A DNA stretch of 64,000 nucleotides. Source: an uncultured Mediterraneibacter sp. Lineage in GTDB: Bacteria; Bacillota; Clostridia; Lachnospirales; Lachnospiraceae. The stretch is taken from the NCBI RefSeq assembly GCF_944377805.1, contig NZ_CALWFZ010000006.1:62001-126000 (forward strand). The letters are read 5' to 3'. The translations under genes were made by a program, and so were the position numbers. Below, in pieces: positions 43,873 to 51,497 of this stretch (the stretch's first letter is position 1; each line of letters opens with the position of its first letter). A model generated the notes under the pieces. The model ran no database searches, was not told the origin of the DNA, and saw nothing but the letters and a program-made list of their open reading frames with translations.

Positions 43873-44399
43873 CTTTTTCTTTCTCCTTTTCTTTTATTAA
43901 ATAAAATAATTTATTCCTTACACTAATTATTCAGGTTTATACTGTTAAAACAGGATTAGTTCACCTGATTAGAATGGAATGCCCATGTCAGTGTTGTGCT
44001 GTATGTCTGATCTGTTTTAGCTCCGCTCTTATCGCTTAAGTATGCTTTCAGAGTATAGTCTCTGTCTGTACTGCTTAAAGTTGCAAATTCTCCGGTACCG
44101 TCTGTCTTGACAATTGCGCTGTCCTCATCTTTCAGCTGCATCGTAACGTTCGCCTGTGCCGCTTTTGATGTGTCCTGCATCTTGATGGAGTTTCCGTCAG
44201 TAGTTTTATCCGTGTGTGATTTCAGGGTAGCCTGTACCTGTGCTCTTCCATCATACGGACTTCCATTTGATGTATTTACTACGTCGAAATTAATCGACAC
44301 AGCTGATCCTTCATCAACTGTTGCGTCTGACAGGGCAATCTTCACCGGATAGTCGATTGTCCAGCTTGATACGTTTCCATCTCCGTCTCCACCTGTAGA
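43314..44399 (-). repeat. tandem gene duplication with a 421-bp identical tract (665-bp offset)
   Basis: 43314-43734 and 43979-44399 are identical, while the 5' 140 bp of the two genes (signal peptide and start of the mature protein) differ at more than ten positions. One synonymous change near the stop (43313 against 43978) bounds the other side. Confidence 0.85.
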
Positions 44400-44537
44400 T
44401 GATCCCGGGGTATATGTAATATCTGTTGCTCCTGTTCCGTCCATCGCGTTTTCAGCAGCGAATACGCTCGTTACCCCGACTGTTGTTACCACCATTGCAC
44501 TTAATAAACCCATTGCTACTAATTTTTTTGCCTTCAT
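43956..44537 (-). CDS. secreted surface subunit, tandem copy B
   Basis: A 193-residue protein whose mature sequence is identical to copy A; only the signal peptide differs (MKAKKLVAMGLLSAMVVTTVGVTSVFA). It has the same GTGATDITYT N-terminal motif and LTWAFHSN ending. The gene lies between copy A (83 bp downstream) and the related 44577-45176 gene. The ribosome site AAAAGGAGAA precedes the ATG. Confidence 0.75.
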   Translation of the reverse strand: MKAKKLVAMGLLSAMVVTTVGVTSVFAAENAMDGTGATDITYTPGSSTGGDGDGNVSSWTIDYPVKIALSDATVDEGSAVSINFDVVNTSNGSPYDGRAQVQATLKSHTDKTTDGNSIKMQDTSKAAQANVTMQLKDEDSAIVKTDGTGEFATLSSTDRDYTLKAYLSDKSGAKTDQTYSTTLTWAFHSNQVN

Positions 44538-44576
44538 TTTTTCATTCTCCTTTTCTTGTATAATATCTTCTTCAAA

Positions 44577-45176
44577 TTAGTTTGTTACCCTGTCTGAGTG
44601 GAATTTCCATGTCAGTGTTGTATGATAACTTTTTCCTGTTTTTGCCTTATCTTTGTTGAATAACCATGCCGAAACTGATGCTGACGGATTATCGCTGCTT
44701 AATGTGGCAAAGTGAGTCTCTAAATTCGTGTTTATATCCCCGCTCCCGCCTATTGTTGAACCTGTGGAGCGTGTAATCCTCATTCTTACTTCATCAGCGG
44801 TCGAATCATCTCCATCCAGCATTGTTATATTATAGTATCCATGCCGATTCGCGTTTAGCGCTAAGGAAACCTTGATCTGTGCAGCACCAGTATAAGAATT
44901 ATCACTTCCCGTATTCACGGCGTCAAAAGTCAGTTTCCTGCCGCTGTCAGCGGTTACTGTGGCGTCGTCCAATACGGTTTTTACCGGATAGTCAATCGTC
45001 CAGCTCGATACGTTTCCATCTCCGTCTCCGCCTGTGGACGAACCTGGTTTCCACGTTACCGATGTAGCGCCTGTTCCATCCATTGCATTTTCAGCGGCAA
45101 ATACACTTGTTCCGGCCACTGTTGTCATCATGAGCGCACCTGACAGGCCCACTGCCAATATGTTTTTTCTTTTCAT
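44577..45176 (-). CDS. secreted surface subunit, diverged paralogue
   Basis: A 199-residue protein with a signal peptide and the motif MDGTGATSVTWKPGSS, followed by the same linker and SSWTIDYPVKTVLDD. Its body has diverged (VSLALNANRHGYYNITMLDGD) and it ends TTLTWKFHSDRVTN. It is the third member of the subunit family; the differing body suggests a distinct position in the surface structure, for example tip or base. It is the gene closest to the sortase-anchored protein. Confidence 0.72.
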   Translation of the reverse strand: MKRKNILAVGLSGALMMTTVAGTSVFAAENAMDGTGATSVTWKPGSSTGGDGDGNVSSWTIDYPVKTVLDDATVTADSGRKLTFDAVNTGSDNSYTGAAQIKVSLALNANRHGYYNITMLDGDDSTADEVRMRITRSTGSTIGGSGDINTNLETHFATLSSDNPSASVSAWLFNKDKAKTGKSYHTTLTWKFHSDRVTN

Positions 45177-45203
45177 CTCTTTCCTCCTTTTTTATTTTTA
45201 TAT

Positions 45204-45485
45204 TTAACTTATCCTATCTTCCTCTTCTTTTTCTTTTCTATAAAGAATAAGCAGAATCACAAGCAGAGCACTACTAATTACAAATAAATTTCCTGTAAAA
45301 TCGTAGGTTTCATCTCCTGTCTTTGGCGCAGTAAGCATTTCGACCGGCGTCGTTATAACCAGCTCCGTTGCCGTATAAGTAACGTCTGTCGCTCCTGTTC
45401 CATTCATTTCCGCCTCATATGCATAAGTGGTACGAGGTATCAGAAGTAATCCACAAAAGGCTAAAACTGTCAACAATTTTTTCAT
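45204..45485 (-). CDS. small sortase-anchored protein sharing the subunit N-terminal motif
   Basis: A 93-residue protein: signal peptide (MKKLLTVLAFCGLLLIPRTTYAYEA), then EMNGTGATDVTYTATELVIT, then the cell-wall sorting signal APKTGDE, a hydrophobic helix (LFVISSALLVILLILY) and basic tail RKEKEEE. The short ectodomain is essentially the shared GTGAT motif, so it may be the wall-linked base to which the secreted subunits attach. Its ATG overlaps the stop of the 1358-residue gene (ATGA), indicating coupled translation. It resembles the small LPxTG member (CscD) of Csc/WxL surface clusters in design. Confidence 0.72.
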   Translation of the reverse strand: MKKLLTVLAFCGLLLIPRTTYAYEAEMNGTGATDVTYTATELVITTPVEMLTAPKTGDETYDFTGNLFVISSALLVILLILYRKEKEEEDRIS

Positions 45486-48400
45486 GGATTAGCACCTCCT
45501 CCAAGGGTTTCTCTTGTAAATTTGAAATTTGCCATTCCTGTAAATGCTGTATTGCTTGTCAGCTCATCAGGCCTGTTAGCTCGCATACCAAATCGAATCG
45601 ATGACAACAGGTTCTGCCCGTTGGATGGATAAGCTACACTTCCTAAAAGGAGATCGCTTTTTTTCACATCCGTATATCCTGAAGACTCCTGATATTTGAG
45701 ATAAGTTGCCCGGAACGTCTTTCCTGTTCCGTTCTGGCTTAATGTAGTATATGGTCTTTCCGATTCGTCATAGGTACTTTCATTGACGTATACTTTGTAA
45801 TAGTATTCGTGAATAACTGTATCCAGATCTTCCTCCGGAAGACTTGCTGCCGGCACAATACTTATTGTTGTTGTATTTCTCTTATCAACAAGTTCTGTCC
45901 CCCCATCCCCTAATTCAACAGTTGAAATCTTAAACATAGAGGCTGGGATATTTCCCTTATCCTTTTCAAACAGAGAAATTCCTGTTGTTACTGATGGAAC
46001 GGCACTGTCGGTCGCGTTAAGTTCTACTGTTTTAAGCGCTGACTCACTTAGATTGGCATAGTCTCTTGTCGCTTCGTTCGCGTCAGTATAAGCGAAGATT
46101 TTCCAGTTGGCTCCGTCTTCCCAGGTCTTTGATACCCAGTTGGCGCCAGGTACGGCACTTGAGTTGTTCCATATTGTATAAGTAACTGTAAATGTGCCCT
46201 TCGTCTTATCGTAATTAAGGTCCGGCGGCAGGCCTATTTTCGGATTGTGGTTACTGTCTTTGCCATCGTCAGATGCTTCGCTTGTATTAGCCCAACGGTA
46301 AAATTTATCCTTGGCTCCTGTCGCACCCCGACCGTTTTGTTTATATAACGCCACTTTGATTCCGGCTTTTACATTGTTCCATTCTTCATCTGTCATATTA
46401 GCAGCCAGAGTCCCATCGCTCTTTATCAGTTTAAACGTTGCGCTGATCGTATAATTTTCCCCGTCAAAGATGATCTTCGACTGATCCTCATTTTTAATTG
46501 TATCGGTTCCGTCTACATTTGATACAACTTTCGGAGTTGAATCTTTAATCGTCAGCCTGACAGTATATTCCCGTTCTCCTTCACCGGTCCCCACTTTAAC
46601 AGGAACCTGAACCTCTTTTCCAGGAGAGGCTAATGCCTCTGATATTTTCGTACTGGAAGCGCTTGTTCCGGAAACTTCATGGTAATCAGCAGAAAACAAG
46701 TTCTTATAGTTATAATCCGACGTTTTAAATATCTTTGCGGAAGCTTCTTTCAGTATTTTTCTATAAAATGAATTTTGATCGCTTGCTGCATCAAATCCTT
46801 TGAAGTCTTCTTCTGTCATGGTTACAGGCAGTGCATAAAATTCCCAGTTGTTCTTTACCTGCACATTATCGCTTGTCCAAACAACTCTTTTTCCGGTAGA
46901 TTTTCCCCTGTTTATATTTTGAGTCAGATCATAATTCTTACTTGAATATGTACTGTCTTCTATCAGGTATTCAAGAATATATCTTGTATCCTTATCATTT
47001 TCAACAGCGTAGGTCTTTCCGACAGGAACGTTCTCTTGCTCAGAAATATTACTTAGATTATCCATAGACGCTGGCGAAACTTTCAGAGCTTTAATATCAT
47101 ACGTTCCATTTCCGCCGCGGTCCTGATACATAGGATAATAGTCACCGCCGGAAGACATAATTCTGTACCCGGATCCATAGTGCAGTGAGGCCGTATTTCC
47201 GGCGCCTGTTTTATTGCCTGCATTCGTGACATTACTTAGTTGCGTGATCTTATCTGAACTTGTTATAATGCGAGGATTCGTATAGTATTGTTGTCCATTA
47301 AAATCAATAAACATCGGGTTTCTGCTAACCGGGATCTTATTATTGTTTTCAGACATTAGAGGTACCCGGTGAGTCACCTTACTGCTTCCAACAGTATATA
47401 CAGCCTCAACAGTTCCGCTGACATAATATTCTTCTCTTGAATTATCGTTTAATTCCGGAAGCTTCAGCTCAATACGGATATTCATTTCGTTACCGCCCTT
47501 AACGGTTACCGCTGAACCTGTGTAAGCCTCCCAACCCCCACTGCCTGATTTACAGTATATTTTGGGGGTTCCAAGAGATACTCCGCCTACATTATTTCCG
47601 TTTTCATCTGTAATGGATAGATCCTTAACTTGTATTGTCAAAGACCCATTTGCTATCTTATCTACCGGGGGATCAAGAGAAGTTCTTGGTATAAAGCTGA
47701 ACTGTGTATAAATGCGGTCTCCTGCCACCGGCCAAAAAGCTCTGTTGTTATACACATTACTGCTTCCATTATAATAAGCGTTATTAGCAGTGGTCGCTCC
47801 TACTTGCTGCGTTGACGATTCAAGCCATCTGACCTCTGTTTTACCGGCGCTCAAATCAGGGGTAGCATACATTTCTTTGGCGTATATATCAATCTGTCCA
47901 GTGCACGCCCCCGTGAAATATGAGTTATTTGATGTTCTAATAAAATTATCAATATTCAGATAAGCCGCTCCAAATGTAAAAACCAACTTTAGGTTTCTAT
48001 TGCTATAACCTGAAAAATATCCTGATAAGTCATACGTTACCGTTCTGTAATCCACATCCCCATCTGATTCTTTAACTTGAAATGTTAATCTTGGCACTCC
48101 CCCATCATTAGCCCTGTATATGATTCTATAATCAATTATCCCTGTATTATTTGACCCTAATACAACACGGTCAGTAGTCTGACTTTTTGTGGCGACTTTG
48201 CTGTTCTCATTTGTCACAGAAATACCGATATGCGTCGCGTTTTGTATTCCTTCTCCTCCGTCTCCTGTCGCTATGGCGCTGTTATAAATATCCTTTCCGT
48301 TCAACGCAGGCCATGCATTCCCACTTGACGCATAGTTATAGTCTCCTGTTTCTAATATGCCGTCCCTCATAACGATATGTCTTCTCGAATCGTTTGTTTC

Positions 48401-49558
48401 ATAAAAGTTATCTGTAGAGGTGTCGAACTCACAGACAATAGACCGCGGTAAAGAGCCATAGGCTCCAAGCCGATATGCCGCTCCTGACGCGCGTTCTACA
48501 TTAGATTTAGCCTGGCTCTCATACTGGGTTGGTACAAATGATATTGTGACCCCGCCATCTATTTGCATATTATCATTGTATGGAGCTGTTGTGCCGGCAG
48601 CACCAAACTCATCTCCTATTCTCATATAACCTTCCAGAGCGAAATCTTTACTGAAATCCAGTGTAATATCGCTGAAAGCAGCTCCTTGTTGAAGATAGAA
48701 AGCCTCACTCCTATTTGTTCCCATTGCCTGTCCAAACGTAAACTTAACTCCTCTTGAAGAATCATTACTTGATTTTGGAGGTATATTGATAATAGTACCG
48801 ACAGGATCTTGGTTATTATTCATATGAGTCTGGGCGCCTTTTCCATATAAAGATGTAAAATCAGATAATGTCCACGTCTTATTAGAACTTGCCCATCCAT
48901 AGTCGCTAAACCCTGTGGCCCGGGCTGAAACGCTGTTTGCTTTTGTTCTGTAAGAATCAGCAGTGCTGTTTTTCGCCGATACGTTCTCCGATTCACTTTC
49001 TTTACTTTGGGTCTCCTCCTCGGCAGAACTCTCTGCTTTTTCAGTTTCCGGCTCTTTGTCCGGCAATGTAACTGTAAGAGTCAGCTCTTCGCTCTCTGTA
49101 TTTTCTGTCGATTCCTTCAGGTCATCCGGAACACTTTGTTCTGTTGCTTCCTGCTCCGCATCCTGCTTTTCTACAGTTTTTGACGATTCTGTGCTGCCGG
49201 AATCAGAATGATAAGTAACTTCAAAAACATATTCTCCGCTTTCTGTCACTGTAAAGTCTACTTCCCCGGGCTCTGCAAAACTTCCATCCGGCAGCTTCAC
49301 ATTTATAATCTCATATCCAGGTAGAACTTCTGTTATGTCCCCTCTGACGGAACCAGAAGTGGACGTTAGATCATCTGCATAAAGGCGGTAACCGCTTTCA
49401 CCTTTCACACTCTGTTCCTGACCGGCCTGCTCCTGATTACTCTGATCAGTTTGGGCATAGGAGAGCACACTCTGTCCCGGAGCACTCATCATCATAGCGG
49501 CAGCCAGCCCCAGCGCTATTACCTTTTTATTCACTGATTTAATTTTCTTCTTAAACAT
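45482..49558 (-). CDS. large secreted lectin-like surface protein
   Basis: A 1358-residue protein. The signal peptide ends near residue 35 (VLSYAQT). A Ser/Glu-rich low-complexity stretch spans about 95-205. An L-type-lectin-like beta sandwich lies at about 215-480 (VKFTFGQAMGTNRSEAFYLQQGAAF, FALEGYMRIGDEFG, GGVTISFVP, RSIVCEFDTSTDNF), followed by several beta-rich repeats of Ig-like character. There is no sortase signal or membrane anchor; the end reads MANFKFTRETLGGGANP. It probably binds glycans and sits at the surface through the proteins encoded downstream. The operon is preceded by Rrf2 and the invertible promoter. Confidence 0.72.
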   Translation of the reverse strand: MFKKKIKSVNKKVIALGLAAAMMMSAPGQSVLSYAQTDQSNQEQAGQEQSVKGESGYRLYADDLTSTSGSVRGDITEVLPGYEIINVKLPDGSFAEPGEVDFTVTESGEYVFEVTYHSDSGSTESSKTVEKQDAEQEATEQSVPDDLKESTENTESEELTLTVTLPDKEPETEKAESSAEEETQSKESESENVSAKNSTADSYRTKANSVSARATGFSDYGWASSNKTWTLSDFTSLYGKGAQTHMNNNQDPVGTIINIPPKSSNDSSRGVKFTFGQAMGTNRSEAFYLQQGAAFSDITLDFSKDFALEGYMRIGDEFGAAGTTAPYNDNMQIDGGVTISFVPTQYESQAKSNVERASGAAYRLGAYGSLPRSIVCEFDTSTDNFYETNDSRRHIVMRDGILETGDYNYASSGNAWPALNGKDIYNSAIATGDGGEGIQNATHIGISVTNENSKVATKSQTTDRVVLGSNNTGIIDYRIIYRANDGGVPRLTFQVKESDGDVDYRTVTYDLSGYFSGYSNRNLKLVFTFGAAYLNIDNFIRTSNNSYFTGACTGQIDIYAKEMYATPDLSAGKTEVRWLESSTQQVGATTANNAYYNGSSNVYNNRAFWPVAGDRIYTQFSFIPRTSLDPPVDKIANGSLTIQVKDLSITDENGNNVGGVSLGTPKIYCKSGSGGWEAYTGSAVTVKGGNEMNIRIELKLPELNDNSREEYYVSGTVEAVYTVGSSKVTHRVPLMSENNNKIPVSRNPMFIDFNGQQYYTNPRIITSSDKITQLSNVTNAGNKTGAGNTASLHYGSGYRIMSSGGDYYPMYQDRGGNGTYDIKALKVSPASMDNLSNISEQENVPVGKTYAVENDKDTRYILEYLIEDSTYSSKNYDLTQNINRGKSTGKRVVWTSDNVQVKNNWEFYALPVTMTEEDFKGFDAASDQNSFYRKILKEASAKIFKTSDYNYKNLFSADYHEVSGTSASSTKISEALASPGKEVQVPVKVGTGEGEREYTVRLTIKDSTPKVVSNVDGTDTIKNEDQSKIIFDGENYTISATFKLIKSDGTLAANMTDEEWNNVKAGIKVALYKQNGRGATGAKDKFYRWANTSEASDDGKDSNHNPKIGLPPDLNYDKTKGTFTVTYTIWNNSSAVPGANWVSKTWEDGANWKIFAYTDANEATRDYANLSESALKTVELNATDSAVPSVTTGISLFEKDKGNIPASMFKISTVELGDGGTELVDKRNTTTISIVPAASLPEEDLDTVIHEYYYKVYVNESTYDESERPYTTLSQNGTGKTFRATYLKYQESSGYTDVKKSDLLLGSVAYPSNGQNLLSSIRFGMRANRPDELTSNTAFTGMANFKFTRETLGGGANP

Positions 49559-49615
49559 CTGAATTTTCCTAACCTCCTCTCCTCTTATTTATCTTCTCTA
49601 TCCAACCTGATATTT

Positions 49616-50122
49616 TCAAACTACTCCAACCGCCTTTCTATCGAGTATCGGCCCACAGAATTTTCCCTGGATCGGAGGATCAGCACCCCGGTCAATCCAC
49701 TTCTCGATCTCCTCTTCGCTCGTCTCCAGCAGCAGACCGGCTATAGTTACTCCTCTCAGGAAGTTCTCCCATTTTTTCTGCATTACCGAGTAACACTTAT
49801 ATACGGTACAGTATCTCGCTGAGCTTCGTTCGCAGTAATCATCTTTTTCCAGACAGCGGTTAATGGCCACAGTGCCTTCTACCAGTAAAACCACATCATA
49901 GAGCCGTATGTTCTCCGGCTCTTTGCCAAGACTATAGCCTCCATTCTTGCCCCTGTGGGTAACGATCATTCCCTCATCGCGAAGCGAAAGTCCTATGCGG
50001 TTTAAATATTTCTCAGGTATATCCATCGCTTCCGCGATTTCGGCAATCGGTACGACTCCTCTCCTCCCTGCCAGATACATCAGGGTACGGACAGCATAGT
50101 CCGTCGTCAGTTTCAGCTGCAT
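49616..50122 (-). CDS. Rrf2-family regulator with cluster-type cysteines
   Basis: A 168-residue protein. The winged helix (MQLKLTTDYAVRTLMYLAGR, IAEIAEAMDIPEKYLNRIGL, GMIVTHRGKNGGYSLGK) is followed by Cys at 90, 97, 105 and 110, a spacing like the [2Fe-2S] ligands of IscR/NsrR. The long C-terminal tail is unusual. It is the first gene between the invertible promoter and the surface operon, so it would be switched together with it. It may sense iron-sulphur, redox or nitric oxide state; this is inferred. Confidence 0.82.
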   Translation of the reverse strand: MQLKLTTDYAVRTLMYLAGRRGVVPIAEIAEAMDIPEKYLNRIGLSLRDEGMIVTHRGKNGGYSLGKEPENIRLYDVVLLVEGTVAINRCLEKDDYCERSSARYCTVYKCYSVMQKKWENFLRGVTIAGLLLETSEEEIEKWIDRGADPPIQGKFCGPILDRKAVGVV

Positions 50123-50170
50123 AGTCCTTTCCCTCTCTACAACAATTCAGAATATCCCGTTACACAATCT

Positions 50171-50204
50171 GATACCTTTATCCATATTCAACTTATCAGG
50201 TATC
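50171..50204. promoter_or_regulatory. dyad upstream of the Rrf2 gene
   Basis: GATACCT (50171-50177) and AGGTATC (50198-50204) form an inverted repeat about 50-80 bp before the Rrf2 start. It is a possible Rrf2 operator or hairpin in the leader that would be made when the switch is ON. Confidence 0.4.
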
Positions 50205-50255
50205 ACTCAATCTTATAAAAAACACAACTGTCCATGCTGTTTTCGTCCGGCCGGC

Positions 50256-50280
50256 ACCACATAATTGTGATTGTGTGGTA
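50256..50280 (+). repeat. left inverted repeat (IRL) of the invertible promoter
   Basis: A 25-bp site matching IRR at 24 of 25 positions in inverted orientation. Inner structure: arm ACCACATAA, spacer TTGTGA, arm TTGTGTGGT. Two inverted arms around a 6-bp asymmetric spacer is the layout of a tyrosine-recombinase crossover site. To its left the sequence is GC-rich (GCCGGCCGG), with no T-tract. Confidence 0.88.
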
Positions 50281-50449
50281 ATCACGATGCTGATTTGTGT
50301 GTATAGACAGTTGTAAGTTCTGACACTGCCATAAAAACTATAGAAAAAGATACAAAAAGAAATCCTTGTCTGTTTTTCATGACAAAAAACGGAAAAGGAT
50401 GACTTTGTGTTGTCTAATTTGACAAAATTAGGAAATTTTTATTTGCCTC

Positions 50450-50478
50450 TTGATAAAATGAATCGACTCATGTAAAAT
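50450..50478 (+). promoter_or_regulatory. promoter inside the invertible segment
   Basis: TTGATA (50450-50455), exactly 17 bp, TAAAAT (50473-50478), in AT-rich DNA. In the sequenced orientation it reads into IRR; after inversion it would read left through IRL into the Rrf2 gene. Confidence 0.75.
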
Positions 50479-50515
50479 ATAGTCAGCAATTATCTATGTA
50501 AATCATTTGTCTGTA

Positions 50516-50551
50516 TACCACATAATCACAATTATGTGGTTTTTTTATTTT
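50516..50551 (+). terminator. right inverted repeat (IRR) doubling as an intrinsic terminator
   Basis: IRR is 50516-50540: ACCACATAA, spacer TCACAA, TTATGTGGT, a perfect 9-bp stem with a 6-nt loop. It is followed directly by TTTTTTATTTT (50541-50551), so on the plus strand it is a hairpin plus T-tract. It would stop the transcript from the 50450-50478 promoter after about 60 nt. Confidence 0.8.
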
Positions 50552-50555
50552 CCCT

Positions 50556-51380
50556 TCACATTACAAGTCCCAGAGTATCCATCTGTTCTCTCGGTTCATA
50601 ATCTGAGGACATCGTATAGATTCTCGTAGTGTCTATGCTGCTGTGTCCAAGAATATCTGCCAGCCTGGCAATATTCTTGTCTATCTTGTAGAAACACCGG
50701 GCGAACAGATGCCTCAGATTGTGCGGGAACACTTTTTGCCTCGCTACGCCGGCGTCCTGACACAGAGATTTCATCATCTTCCAGATGTTTGATCTGTCAA
50801 GAGGATTTCCGCTGCGAGTGACAAACACCGGGCCGGACAAGATGCCGCATTTACGAATATACTGCTTGAGGGCTTTTCTTAGCTTTCCAGGAATCAGGAT
50901 GACGCGAATCTTGCCCTTGAGCCGGATTGCTGCTTCTCCCCGATATACCGCTTCAGCCGTAATATACTTCAGCTCCGATACACGGATTCCTGTGCCGCAG
51001 ATCGTTTCCAGAAGCAGCCGGAGTTTTTCATTTTTTCTCTGCTTTGCCGCTTCCAGCAGACGAAGGTATTCGCCCTTGGTCAGTTCTCTTTCCCTGGGAA
51101 TGAAAGGCCTCTTCTGTACCCGCAGCCGTTTCACACGCAGGTCTTCTCTCCCCAAAAATGTCAGGAAACCATTTAACGCCGCCAGTTTGGCATTCACAGT
51201 GGTGGCAAGATACTTCTCCTGCAATGACTCTTTGTATGCAATCACTGCTTCTCTCGTAAGTTCTCCCTTCCCTATATACTGCAGAAAATGAAGAATATCC
51301 CTTTCGTACTGCCGCTGTGTTGCCGCGCTTTTCTCTTCCCTCTTTAAATACGCGATATAAGGTTTTACAGTTTTTTCCAT
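50556..51380 (-). CDS. tyrosine recombinase (probable invertase of the adjacent promoter)
   Basis: A 274-residue recombinase with an N-terminal SAM-like core-binding domain (YIAYLKREEKSAATQRQYERD...) and a catalytic domain. The visible catalytic residues are Arg in GTGIRVSELKYI, Lys in RLKGKIRVILIPGK, HNLRHLFAR (HxxR), the His in LGHSSIDTTRIYTM and Tyr in the same segment. The size and context match site-specific inverting recombinases of gut Firmicutes. AGGAGGT lies upstream of ATG 51380, and an AT-rich promoter-like region precedes it. It is convergent with the switch promoter. Confidence 0.92.
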   Translation of the reverse strand: MEKTVKPYIAYLKREEKSAATQRQYERDILHFLQYIGKGELTREAVIAYKESLQEKYLATTVNAKLAALNGFLTFLGREDLRVKRLRVQKRPFIPRERELTKGEYLRLLEAAKQRKNEKLRLLLETICGTGIRVSELKYITAEAVYRGEAAIRLKGKIRVILIPGKLRKALKQYIRKCGILSGPVFVTRSGNPLDRSNIWKMMKSLCQDAGVARQKVFPHNLRHLFARCFYKIDKNIARLADILGHSSIDTTRIYTMSSDYEPREQMDTLGLVM

Positions 51381-51420
51381 ATAAAATACCTCCTTCTTTT
51401 TTTATATTATTTCCTTATTG

Positions 51421-51466
51421 GAAAGAAAAAAACAGCACCGCAGACAAAAACTGCCTGCGATGCTGT
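51421..51466 (-). terminator. terminator of pgi
   Basis: A stem ACAGCATCGCAG/CTGCGGTGCTGT with TTTTTTTC on the minus strand. It separates pgi from the recombinase gene. Confidence 0.85.
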
Positions 51467-51497
51467 ATTATATGTCACAGCTATACTACATATATAA

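Larger units (their letters stand above)
50256..50540. other. invertible promoter segment (phase switch), OFF orientation
   Basis: The 285-bp segment is bounded by 25-bp inverted repeats and sits 15 bp from the 3' end of a tyrosine recombinase gene. It contains no gene. It holds a good promoter pointing right, away from the surface operon. The whole gap 50123-50555 is thus regulatory. Confidence 0.85.

Noticed and set aside
43291-45176. Calling the three subunits true WxL-domain proteins
   Set aside because: Only the terminal LTW-x-F resembles the family; the usual first WxL motif and spacing are not evident, so I kept a neutral name.
50282-50515. A second promoter inside the switch reading toward the Rrf2 gene in the present orientation
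   Set aside because: Only poor -10 words such as TATAGT without a spaced -35 were seen on the minus strand.
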